From RGIG5612 sp964579345 (GTDB lineage: Bacteria; Bacillota; Clostridia; Lachnospirales; Lachnospiraceae), in NCBI GenBank assembly GCA_964579345.1, contig CAZOHB010000010.1, forward strand, positions 1-29,621: DNA of 29,621 nucleotides, given 5' to 3'. Positions within the stretch are counted from its first letter, which is position 1. Each line of letters opens with the position of its first letter. The notes under the pieces were generated by a model that searched no databases, was not told where the DNA came from, and worked only from the letters and a program-made list of their open reading frames with translations. Of the stretch, positions 1 through 7,213 are shown one piece after another. A program made the translations under genes and the position numbers.

Positions 1-1
1 T

Positions 2-1576
2 TCTGAAGATACCGTTTTAGATCTTGCAAACCTGTTTGATACCCCGAGCAAGGGCAAAGAAGCTATCGACGCTACGCTGGATCAGCTTGCTGCGATGGAA
101 GAAGCAAATGAAGGAAAATACATTTCCCTGTATTATATGATGGATCCTGTTATCAATGTCAATGAGGCTGGTGACAAAGCAGAAGGCTGGTTCTGGTCTC
201 AGACATTTGAATTCAAAGGAAAAGCTTTCGAAAACACGAACGAGAAGATCCCGCTTGTAAGAAACGTTTGCCAGATCCATTGCGATTACAGCAAGGTTGA
301 CGGCGAATGGATGATCAATTCCTTCGTTGTGACTCCGCTTGTTTCACTTCCGGAAATTGCGTACAAATCAGTAGCAGGACCATTAGGCGGAGACCGTTTG
401 TCATCAGGCCTTGAGAACTGGTTTGAACCGCTGGATGAGAAAGGCGCTAACAACGGCGCATATGCTGCGGATGAACTTGTGATCGAAAACATGATGACCG
501 GTTGGGTTAGTGCTTTGAAACGCGCTGATATTATGACCTTTTATGAGCAGTGCATGAAACCGAATCCGGATTTCTATATGTCCTTTAAAACGACTGGGTT
601 TAATGCGCCGGATCTGACGACGGATGATAAGATTATTCCGAAACTTCAGAGCTTTGATAACGGAGTGAAGGGTGCAGAAAAACTGCCGTCATTCCATACA
701 GTTACAACACCTTGCGTGGAATTCAGTGAGGATGGATTATCGGCAAAGGCTGTCTGGGCGGAGCATACATATACCAATGTATCTCTGGTATTACAGCAGT
801 ATCCGAGCTGGGCAGTTGAAGAGATTCCGGAAGGAGAAAGTGCATATTTCAATGCCTGCGGTAAGTATTTCTGGGAGCTTGAAAAGAAAGATGGAACTTG
901 GCTTGTAAAACACTGGTACTTTGAGCCGGTTGTTGCATTAACGCAGTTAAATACATCTCCGGAAATTTCTCGTGGATTTACTAAGGGAGATCGTTATGAC
1001 TTCTACCCGAAGCCATTTACAACTCTCGATACAAAGCTGCTGAATCTTGGATCTGCAAAGACAGATAAGGCTGCTTATACATATACGGGTAAAGACGTGA
1101 AGCCGGTTGTTACTGTTTATGACGCAGATGGCAATGTGGTTGCACCGGAAAACTACACCGTATCCTACAGCAAAAATAAAGCTGTCGGCACTGCAGAGGT
1201 CGTTATCAAGGCTGCAGAAGGAAATCAGAACTTTGCAGGACAGCTCTCCACATCGTTCACGATCAACAAGGCTGCGAATAAGATCACGAAGTACTCTCCG
1301 GCAAGCAAAACGTTCAAAGTTAAGAAGCTGAAAAAGAAAGGCCTGAGCTTTACGGTTAAGGCAACTGCAAAGGAAAAAGCCAAAACGACGTTTAAACTTG
1401 CTTCTGTAACGAAGAAAGCGAAGAAATACATAAAAGTTTCTTCCAAAGGAAAGGTTACGATTAAAAAAGGACTTCCGAAAGGTAAGTATAATTTGAAAAT
1501 AAAAATCACGACTGCAGCAACGGCCAATTATAAGAAGACAGTGATCACAAAAACGATCAAGATTACCGTGAAATAG
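2..1576 (+). CDS. Secreted NTF2/SnoaL-like multidomain protein with Ig-like C-terminus (5' partial)
   Basis: The frame is open to the left edge, so the N-terminus and signal peptide lie outside the window; 524 residues are visible. Residues 1-120 and about 155-325 are two NTF2/SnoaL-like domains. Both carry the recurring core P-x-(I/V)-x-(V/F)-x-x-D/A-G-x-x-A, and each ends in a DGxW-type strand (VDGEWMINSF, KDGTWLVKHWYFEP). Residues about 345-425 look like a bacterial Ig-like fold (YTYTGKDVKP, YTVSYSKNKAVGTAEVVIKA). The last 100 residues are lysine-rich beta sequence ending KTIKITVK, as in wall-associated tails of clostridial secreted proteins. The two NTF2-like domains match the second and third domains of the blocks in the large minus-strand protein at 8579-13174, so the genes are paralogues. 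Ligand or enzymatic function is unknown; catalysis by the NTF2 pockets is possible but not shown. Confidence 0.85.
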   Translation, partial: SEDTVLDLANLFDTPSKGKEAIDATLDQLAAMEEANEGKYISLYYMMDPVINVNEAGDKAEGWFWSQTFEFKGKAFENTNEKIPLVRNVCQIHCDYSKVDGEWMINSFVVTPLVSLPEIAYKSVAGPLGGDRLSSGLENWFEPLDEKGANNGAYAADELVIENMMTGWVSALKRADIMTFYEQCMKPNPDFYMSFKTTGFNAPDLTTDDKIIPKLQSFDNGVKGAEKLPSFHTVTTPCVEFSEDGLSAKAVWAEHTYTNVSLVLQQYPSWAVEEIPEGESAYFNACGKYFWELEKKDGTWLVKHWYFEPVVALTQLNTSPEISRGFTKGDRYDFYPKPFTTLDTKLLNLGSAKTDKAAYTYTGKDVKPVVTVYDADGNVVAPENYTVSYSKNKAVGTAEVVIKAAEGNQNFAGQLSTSFTINKAANKITKYSPASKTFKVKKLKKKGLSFTVKATAKEKAKTTFKLASVTKKAKKYIKVSSKGKVTIKKGLPKGKYNLKIKITTAATANYKKTVITKTIKITVK

Positions 1577-1628
1577 ACTTTGACGGATAATATAGTTGGT
1601 GTACAACAAACCAGCAGAAACAACGAGA

Positions 1629-1660
1629 AAAGAGCGGAAGAATACTTCCGCTCTTTGAAT
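1629..1660 (+). terminator. Rho-independent-type terminator
   Basis: A perfect 12 bp stem, AAAGAGCGGAAG with CTTCCGCTCTTT, closes a 4-nt AATA loop about 50 nt after the stop codon of the upstream gene. The tail is only GAATTAT, so the U-tract is weak, but A residues on the 5' side would serve the opposite strand as well. Confidence 0.75.
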
Positions 1661-1742
1661 TATAGCAAAGGGTATTTTTGAAAGCAACGAAGTGCCCAGC
1701 CTTTGAATTCACAAAAACAGATGGTACGAATGAATCCGGCTT

Positions 1743-1751
1743 TGGTATAAT
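1743..1751 (+). promoter_or_regulatory. Extended -10 promoter for the lipoprotein gene
   Basis: TGGTATAAT is an extended -10 element (TGn plus perfect TATAAT) 35 nt before the lipoprotein start codon. The region 17 nt upstream (ATGGTA) is a poor -35 match, which is usual for extended -10 promoters. Confidence 0.6.
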
Positions 1752-1785
1752 ATCTACACAAAAAATTATTTGACTGGAGAAGAAC

Positions 1786-2757
1786 ATGAAAAAGCGACTT
1801 ATCTTTATTTTGGCAGCGATCCTGGCAGCAGGAGTTGTCTTTACCGGCTGCGGAAATTCTTCCGCCCCGCAGGGATCCGCATCCCAGGATCAGGCCGCGC
1901 AGGGATCGGCTGCGCAGGATCCGTCCACTCCGGCCCCGGAAGATCAGGATCCTTCCAAGCCAAAGCATCAATATGTCCTCAAAGATTCCCATCAGGTAAA
2001 CGGCAGACAGGGCGTCTGCGTCGAAGGGGATTACTATTGGGTAAGCGGTTCCAAAACGCTGACCAAATATGACAAAGACTGGAATGTCGTGAGCGAAAAC
2101 ACAGACCCGTTCAAAGGGTACGATCTGGAAGTAAACCATATCGGCGACATTGACGTCTATAACAACGAACTCTATCTCGGGGTGGAATACTTCATGGATG
2201 GAGAAAGCAAGAACATTCAGGTAGCCGTATATGACGGCGATACGCTGGAACTCAAAAAGGTCTTTCCGTTCCGCTCGGATACCGGGCAGATCGAATGCAG
2301 CGGAATCGCTGTGGATCCGGAAGGCCGGACAGTCTACATGACCTCATGGGCAGACGACACATCAAGCAACTATCTGTATATGTATAATCTTGATACGGGA
2401 GACTATGAGGGAAAACTGGAAATGCAGCCTGCACCGAAGTGGCTCCAGGGCGTTGCGTATTACGAAGGCAATTTATATGTGACCGCCGATGACGGCGATG
2501 CGGATAAAGACGAGCCGGACAACATGTATCGGATCGATATCGCCGAATCAAAGGAAAGCGGAGTCGTTGTTTTGGAAAAAGCATTTGATGATGTGACGCG
2601 GCAGGGCGAGATCGAAGGCCTGTCATTCGATAAAGCAAACAAAGAATTCCTTTTGCTTTACAACCGCGGTGCGAGGATCGTCGCCGGCATGCCAAGCGGT
2701 TTTTATGATGGCTACACAGAAGAAATTCACGAAGTCTTCGTCTACGATATTCAGTAA
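1786..2757 (+). CDS. Beta-propeller-like lipoprotein
   Basis: A 323-residue exported lipoprotein. The N-terminus MKKRLIFILAAILAAG is followed by the lipobox FTG-C22. A low-complexity Gln/Ala/Ser/Pro linker (about residues 25-60, QGSA-type repeats) would hold the folded part away from the membrane. Residues 65-323 contain repeated short beta-strand units with aromatic/Asp-rich turns (VCVEGDYYWVSGS, GDIDVYNNELYLGVEYF, SGIAVDPEGRTVYMTSW, GVAYYEGNLYVTADDGDAD, IEGLSFDKANKEFLLLY), which looks like a six-bladed propeller of the kind found in SdiA-regulated/NHL-like proteins; that assignment is inference. The ribosome binding site GGAGA precedes the ATG. The gene has its own promoter and converges on the minus-strand flavoprotein. 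The last coding bases (TACGATATTCAG) are repeated 21 bp further on, just after the stop. Confidence 0.8.
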   Translation: MKKRLIFILAAILAAGVVFTGCGNSSAPQGSASQDQAAQGSAAQDPSTPAPEDQDPSKPKHQYVLKDSHQVNGRQGVCVEGDYYWVSGSKTLTKYDKDWNVVSENTDPFKGYDLEVNHIGDIDVYNNELYLGVEYFMDGESKNIQVAVYDGDTLELKKVFPFRSDTGQIECSGIAVDPEGRTVYMTSWADDTSSNYLYMYNLDTGDYEGKLEMQPAPKWLQGVAYYEGNLYVTADDGDADKDEPDNMYRIDIAESKESGVVVLEKAFDDVTRQGEIEGLSFDKANKEFLLLYNRGARIVAGMPSGFYDGYTEEIHEVFVYDIQ

Positions 2758-2784
2758 TTTACATACGATATTCAGAAATAAATG

Positions 2785-2819
2785 GAGGGATCTCTTCATC
2801 AATGATGGGGAGATCCCTC
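2785..2819. terminator. Possible bidirectional terminator hairpin between convergent genes
   Basis: GAGGGATCTC (2785-2794) can pair with GAGATCCCTC (2810-2819), a 10 bp stem with a 15-nt loop, between two convergent genes. No clear U-tract follows on the plus strand; on the minus strand the tail is T-rich (CATTTATTTC). The right arm is also part of the 46 bp tandem repeat described separately. Confidence 0.4.
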
Positions 2820-2894
2820 TGTCGTTCGATAATTCTTCGTATCAATCGTGATGGGAAGATCCCTCCGCCATCCGATAGTTCTCTGTGTCAACAT
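2803..2894. repeat. 46 bp tandem duplication of the flavoprotein gene 3' end
   Basis: Positions 2803-2848 and 2849-2894 align without gaps at 34 of the first 43 bases. The right copy encodes the last residues of the flavoprotein (DTENYRMAEGSSHH). The left copy, just past the stop codon and shifted by one frame, still spells DTKNYRTTEGSPHH. This is a diverged tandem duplication of the gene tail. Confidence 0.8.
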
Positions 2895-4197
2895 GAACAC
2901 AGTATTTATTAATAAAAGGCTCGCCAGGCTTAAGCTCCGGCCGTTCAAGCTTCCAGATCTTCGGCGTATTGCCTTCCATGGCTTTCGTCCGGTGCAGCTT
3001 TACTCCGTTATCTGAAAGAATTTTCTGCAGCTTCTTCACATCCACTTCCTGAACGGAACAGCCGTCTTTTACAGCGATCGCGGCAGCAGTTCCGGCCGCT
3101 TCGCCCGTCAGAACGCAGGCCGGGATGAAGCGCATGATCGCCCATCCGCGTCCGGAGGCAGAGACCATCCTGCCTGCTGCAAACACATTGGACAGTTTGT
3201 CCGTGATCAGACCCTCGTACGGATACTCGTACACTGTCGCCGGTTTGTCCAACGAAGCGATCACGCAGCCAATCGAAGAATCGATCGTATATTCCGCGTC
3301 ATATTTCAACTCGTCTGTCCCGATCAGCCGGCGTGTCATGCGAAACTGCGGCGTGAACGGAAGCGAGATCATGGCAAAATCCTCACGCCGGTTTGCCTTC
3401 AGATAGTCAAGTGCCAAGCCTCTGGAAAGGCGGATATATTCATTCACTCCCTCGGACGTCGTGCCGTCGCAGGTGAGATCTTCTTTTTCGTCTCCTGCAC
3501 CGCCGCTCGGAACAAGACCGAGCCAGCGCATCGGAACCGCACGCAGCATATCGCCCTCTTCAATTCCCCGCTTCATAATGTCGAAATCGAGCTCGTGGAA
3601 CCAATGGGAAACGATCGTTTTCAGCGTCTCCGTATCCGCACCGGCGCGGGAGACCAGATCGGCATCTCCGGAGGCATCAATAAACATCTTCGCCATATAT
3701 GCCGTGCGCCCGGATTTGCTTTCCACGATGATGCCTTTGACGGTATTGCCTTCCATGATCGGCTCGCTGAAGACGGCATCAAACACAACATCCACGCCTT
3801 CCTTTTCTGTAAACTCATCCAGAGAGAGCACAGCCGCCGGAATGTTGAAGTTGGTCATATAGCGCTCGCTGTCAGGCGGCGCAGTATCCGGTTTCGATCT
3901 CCAAACCTCGGGAAGGTTGTCCTGACTATAGCGGATGCAGATGTGCAAAAGCTCTTCGGCCAGCCCGCCGTAAACCTTATTGCCATTGCCGTCGTCGATC
4001 GGCAGATACACACAAACGTGGCCGGACGTTGCAAGCCCGCCTAACACAATGCTTTTTTCAATCAGCGTGACTTTGACACCCTGTCGAGCCGCGGCGACCG
4101 CAGCCGCTATACCGGCAACACCGCCTCCGATGACAATGACGTCCGTTTCTTTGACGATTGGAACTTCTTTTTGGGGAACCCTGATAAACGTATCCAT
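2842..4197 (-). CDS. FAD-dependent oxidoreductase (FAD_oxidored family)
   Basis: A 451-residue cytoplasmic flavoprotein. The N-terminal dinucleotide-binding motif is clear: DVIVIGGGVAGIAAAVAAA at about residues 19-37, with the ribose-binding acidic residue in VTLIEK. This is followed by GGLATSGHV, as in the FAD_oxidored family (PF12831). A second FAD-contact region near the C-terminus reads LSNVFAAGRMVSASGRG and ACVLTGEAAGTAAAIA. The substrate is not evident. No Fe-S cysteine motif, heme site or Tat signal is seen, so it differs from fumarate-reductase-like secreted flavoproteins. The ATG is preceded by GAGGAT at 7 nt spacing. It is monocistronic, with its 3' end facing the lipoprotein gene and its 5' end divergent from the TPR operon. 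The 3' end carries a diverged 46 bp tandem copy. Confidence 0.85.
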   Translation of the reverse strand: MDTFIRVPQKEVPIVKETDVIVIGGGVAGIAAAVAAARQGVKVTLIEKSIVLGGLATSGHVCVYLPIDDGNGNKVYGGLAEELLHICIRYSQDNLPEVWRSKPDTAPPDSERYMTNFNIPAAVLSLDEFTEKEGVDVVFDAVFSEPIMEGNTVKGIIVESKSGRTAYMAKMFIDASGDADLVSRAGADTETLKTIVSHWFHELDFDIMKRGIEEGDMLRAVPMRWLGLVPSGGAGDEKEDLTCDGTTSEGVNEYIRLSRGLALDYLKANRREDFAMISLPFTPQFRMTRRLIGTDELKYDAEYTIDSSIGCVIASLDKPATVYEYPYEGLITDKLSNVFAAGRMVSASGRGWAIMRFIPACVLTGEAAGTAAAIAVKDGCSVQEVDVKKLQKILSDNGVKLHRTKAMEGNTPKIWKLERPELKPGEPFINKYCVHVDTENYRMAEGSSHHD

Positions 4198-4385
4198 TCT
4201 TTTATCCTCATTGACCGAATAATCGTACTATAATAATCCAAGTATATTTTAGCACAAACCCGGCGCGCGAAATGCCGGCGGAGGAAATTTCGTTATTGAA
4301 AAAATAGAAGAGACGATATAAAAAATAGATGAGGATGTGCAGAAGCGGTTGAAAAACAGGACGTAAAAATGCACATAGGAGGATT

Positions 4386-5150
4386 ATGAAACGAGTAGAA
4401 GAACTGATCAAAGAATATGATGCCATTGTTTCTGCGGGACGGGATGACGAGACGGAGAAGTGGATCGTCTCAACCTGCGAAGCATATGACAGGGAGTGCC
4501 CGGACGATATCGCCGGGAGATGTGCGCTGTATAATGAGGCCGGAAGTTTTTACCGGCATCGGGACAGGGCGCAGGAGAGCATTGCCTGGTTTCTCCGGGC
4601 GAAAGAGCTGATGGAAACCCCGGTCTGTGAAGTGCAGAGCGGCTGCAAAACCTGCTACTATATCGCGAATATTCCGGACGAGTACTTTGGGTACAAAGAA
4701 ACTGTGTTGGACCGGACCGTGAATTATGCCAATACGATCAACAATCTTGCGGGGGCGTACCGTCTGACCGGGCAGTTTGAAGAGGCGAAGGCGCACTTCG
4801 AAAAAGCGATTGAAATCTATGAGCAGAACCCGGATATTCCGGAGGCAGTTTTGTGCAGCGGATATAACAATCTTGCGCTGGTTTATCTGGACCTTGCGAA
4901 CGATGAGGAGGCGGTTTTACAATTCCGGAAATCGCTTTCTGTGCTGGAGAAAACAGCGAACAACTATTATGAAAAAGCAACGACCTATGCTAATATGTCA
5001 GTGGCGTATTACCGCATGGGAAAGCGTGAAGAGTCTGTGGACTGTCTGCGGAAGGCGGACGAATTATATCTTGCCGGAGGGCTCGGAAACAGCGCGGAAT
5101 ATCAGGCATTTTTGAAATTTCGAAACCTGATCGAAAGTAAGGGGTCGTGA
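4386..5150 (+). CDS. Tetratricopeptide-repeat protein
   Basis: A 254-residue soluble protein. Helical TPR pairs are visible at about residues 45-78 (ALYNEAGSFYRHRDRAQESI), 118-150 (NNLAGAYRLTGQFEEAKAHF), 158-192 (NNLALVYLDLANDEEAVLQF) and 200-232 (ANMSVAYYRMGKREESVDCL). TPRs normally mediate protein-protein contacts. An insert with CxxCYYIANIPDEYFGYKE lies between the first and second units. The ribosome binding site AGGAGG sits 4-9 nt before ATG, an excellent match. It is the first gene of a three-gene operon: the next start codon is 4 nt after this stop. The probable role is partner or scaffold for the DUF4037/DUF4125 proteins; this is inferred from gene order only. Confidence 0.85.
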   Translation: MKRVEELIKEYDAIVSAGRDDETEKWIVSTCEAYDRECPDDIAGRCALYNEAGSFYRHRDRAQESIAWFLRAKELMETPVCEVQSGCKTCYYIANIPDEYFGYKETVLDRTVNYANTINNLAGAYRLTGQFEEAKAHFEKAIEIYEQNPDIPEAVLCSGYNNLALVYLDLANDEEAVLQFRKSLSVLEKTANNYYEKATTYANMSVAYYRMGKREESVDCLRKADELYLAGGLGNSAEYQAFLKFRNLIESKGS

Positions 5151-5153
5151 CCG

Positions 5154-6071
5154 ATGAAAAATTTAGAGATCTCTGAGAAACTGTTTCGGGAATACTTTTT
5201 GCCTGTGATCTCAAAGGAATTGCCTGAGGCAATTCCTTATTTTGCTGCGGGATTAGCGGGGGAAGGTTCGGATTGTTTTGGCTATGATGATGAAATCAGT
5301 CAGGATCATGACTGCGATGTCCGTCTCTGCATCTGGATGGAGGCTGCAGCAATCGAAACATATGGAAACGCTATCCGAGAGATCCTTCAGAAAATGCCGC
5401 AGGAGCTGTGTGGAAGAAAAACAGATTTTGCAAGTGAAGGAAAGAGCGGACTGATCGGGACGGAAGATTTTTACGGCCGCCTGCTTGGAACGCATAACGG
5501 GCCTCAGACAAAACAGGAATGGCTGGATGCGGAGGAGGTCATGCTCGCGGCGGCAGTTAACGGAAAAGTATTCACGGATGCGCCCGTTCTTTTTACCTCT
5601 GTAAGAGAGCAGCTTCTGCAGTATTATCCGGAAGATGTCCGCCTGATCCGGCTGGCAAAGGCGATCGGGCTTGCAGCGCAGTCGGGACAATACAATTACC
5701 TGCGGATCCTGAAGCGAGATGACGCAGCCGCTGCGGAAATGGCGAAAAGTATTTTTATTGAATCTGCGGTTCAGGCGGTGTTTTTGCTTGAGAAAACATA
5801 CCGTCCGTTTTATAAATGGGCTTTCCGGAGGATGCGGGAACTCGGCGAATTCGGCGAGAGCATGGCAGATCGCCTGGGCCGGCTTTATGAACTGAAAGGC
5901 CTCGAAGCGTTTGATTTGATCGAAGAAATCAGCGCAGACATTATTGACAGGATGCATCTTCAGGGACTGTCCGAAGGCCAAAGTGATTTTCTGATGGATC
6001 ATATTCCCGAACTTGCAAAACGGGTGGAAGATAAAAATCTTTTAGCGGAAGGAATTAAACTGGTTCGATAA
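5154..6071 (+). CDS. DUF4037 family nucleotidyltransferase-like protein
   Basis: A 305-residue protein matching the DUF4037 pattern. Near residues 36-57 it shows GEGSDCFGYDDEISQDHDCD, which resembles the G-S...D-x-D catalytic signature of the polymerase-beta nucleotidyltransferase fold (GS followed by DHDCD). The remainder is helical (ILKRDDAAAAEMAKSIFIES, VFLLEKTYRPFYKWAFRRM), resembling the helical substrate domain of this family. It begins 4 nt after the TPR gene and is followed after 24 nt by the DUF4125 gene, so the three are almost certainly co-transcribed. The presumed activity is transfer of a nucleotide to a protein, RNA or small-molecule target, inferred from the motif; the target is unknown. 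Confidence 0.85.
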   Translation: MKNLEISEKLFREYFLPVISKELPEAIPYFAAGLAGEGSDCFGYDDEISQDHDCDVRLCIWMEAAAIETYGNAIREILQKMPQELCGRKTDFASEGKSGLIGTEDFYGRLLGTHNGPQTKQEWLDAEEVMLAAAVNGKVFTDAPVLFTSVREQLLQYYPEDVRLIRLAKAIGLAAQSGQYNYLRILKRDDAAAAEMAKSIFIESAVQAVFLLEKTYRPFYKWAFRRMRELGEFGESMADRLGRLYELKGLEAFDLIEEISADIIDRMHLQGLSEGQSDFLMDHIPELAKRVEDKNLLAEGIKLVR

Positions 6072-6095
6072 CAAAGAACTGTTGAGGGACAGATC

Positions 6096-6704
6096 ATGAA
6101 AGAAACTTTAGTAGAAGAAATCGTTGAACTGGAATGGGAGATGTTTCAGAAAACGCAGAATGTCGGCGGAAGAGCCTGGTGTCAGGACGACCGCCTTCAG
6201 TTTGACAGCAACCGGAAAGGACAGTTCCTTCAGTGGGACGAAAAGACGCTGCAATCCTATCTGAAAGATCTGAAAGCGGCGCAGGCTGAGGGCCGGAATC
6301 TTGTATCCTTAAAATATGCATATATGATGGAGAGCACCTGGCCGGAGGAGTTCCTGCAGATCAAAGATCAGCTGCCGGAGATCAGCGAAGAAAAGCGCAG
6401 TCTGATTCAGAAGATGGCGGAAAAGATGCTCGCATGGTGCGCAGACTTCGAATCGAAGTATCCGAATCTGTCAAAGCATTCCAGACCGATCGACCAATCA
6501 AGCGACAGAAACGGCGTGACATCGGTGGAAACCTATTTTAAGGGAGAGCTTTCGACCTACAGTCTTGAGACGCTTAATTGTCTGCTCTCTGTTTTTGACT
6601 CGTTCGAAACAGACAAAGTCAATCTTTACGAAAAATCGGTTGAGGTCCAGATCGGAATGACCACGGGAAAGACCCTGCAGGAAGTGGAAGAGCTTATGAA
6701 GTAG
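6096..6704 (+). CDS. DUF4125 family protein
   Basis: A 202-residue soluble protein recognised as DUF4125 from its N-terminus (EIVELEWEMFQKTQNVGGRA followed by WCQDD) and the stretch YAYMMESTWPEEF. Conserved Trp, Cys and acidic residues cluster in the first 80 residues; the rest is helical and charged. It has no transmembrane segment or known catalytic motif. The ribosome binding site GAGGGA lies 7-8 nt before the ATG. It is the last gene of the TPR-DUF4037-DUF4125 operon and is followed by a strong terminator. The family has no established biochemical function that I know of; its steady association with a nucleotidyltransferase-like partner suggests it is substrate, regulator or accessory to that enzyme (inference). 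Confidence 0.85.
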   Translation: MKETLVEEIVELEWEMFQKTQNVGGRAWCQDDRLQFDSNRKGQFLQWDEKTLQSYLKDLKAAQAEGRNLVSLKYAYMMESTWPEEFLQIKDQLPEISEEKRSLIQKMAEKMLAWCADFESKYPNLSKHSRPIDQSSDRNGVTSVETYFKGELSTYSLETLNCLLSVFDSFETDKVNLYEKSVEVQIGMTTGKTLQEVEELMK

Positions 6705-6765
6705 CGGATGCTCTCTGCTGACAGGGGCCCTTGTTCTGCATATGATAAATCCTGCAAAAAAATAA

Positions 6766-6809
6766 AATCCTGAAATCATTGGAAGCAATGAATTCAGGAT
6801 TCTTTTTTT
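6766..6809 (+). terminator. Rho-independent terminator of the DUF4125 operon
   Basis: AATCCTGAA-x-TCATT pairs with AATGA-x-TTCAGGATT around the loop GGAAGC and is followed by CTTTTTTT. This is a long stem with a classic U-tract about 60 nt after the operon's last stop codon. Confidence 0.9.
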
Positions 6810-6876
6810 ACCGGAAGGCACTTAGAAAGAGGGTAGAACGGGAAGCCTTCCGTCGGTTGTGTATAGTAAACAGCGA

Positions 6877-7044
6877 TTATTTGCTGTGTTTCTTTCCTGC
6901 ACGGCGGGAAAAGATGCTGCGTTTTGAGGAATTGCCACTGACCTCGTTACGTTCGCAGTAATCGTATCTTTCCTGACGATACCATGAAGGAACAACCGGT
7001 TTTAAGTCTTTTACATTAACGTAATCGTTCAGCATAATTGACAT
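6877..7044 (-). CDS. Small basic protein, 55 residues
   Basis: Reading the minus strand from ATG at 7044 gives 55 codons starting MSIMLNDYVNVKDLKPVVP, with WYRQERYDYCERNE in the middle and a basic tail (KRSIFSRRAGKKHSK). The ribosome binding site is excellent (AAAGGAGG, about 8 nt before ATG). It is too short for the usual ORF cut-off but looks genuinely translated. There is no signal peptide or membrane segment, and one cysteine. The tail is Arg/Lys/Ser-rich and could bind nucleic acid or be flexible. It lies divergent from the PucR-type regulator gene with 169 bp between starts, so the regulator might control it; that is inference. I do not recognise a family. Confidence 0.65.
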   Translation of the reverse strand: MSIMLNDYVNVKDLKPVVPSWYRQERYDYCERNEVSGNSSKRSIFSRRAGKKHSK

Positions 7045-7213
7045 GTTTTTTTCCTCCTTTTATAATCAGTCTCGATGATGTCTCTTTGTTTTACGTGTAC
7101 ATAATAACAAAGAATTTATTTAATTCCATATACTGCAAGCAAGAAAATAAACGAATTATTTGTGCTCGCATCACAAAAATCAAGGTTGTCTGAAAATAAG
7201 GAGGATGGACAGC

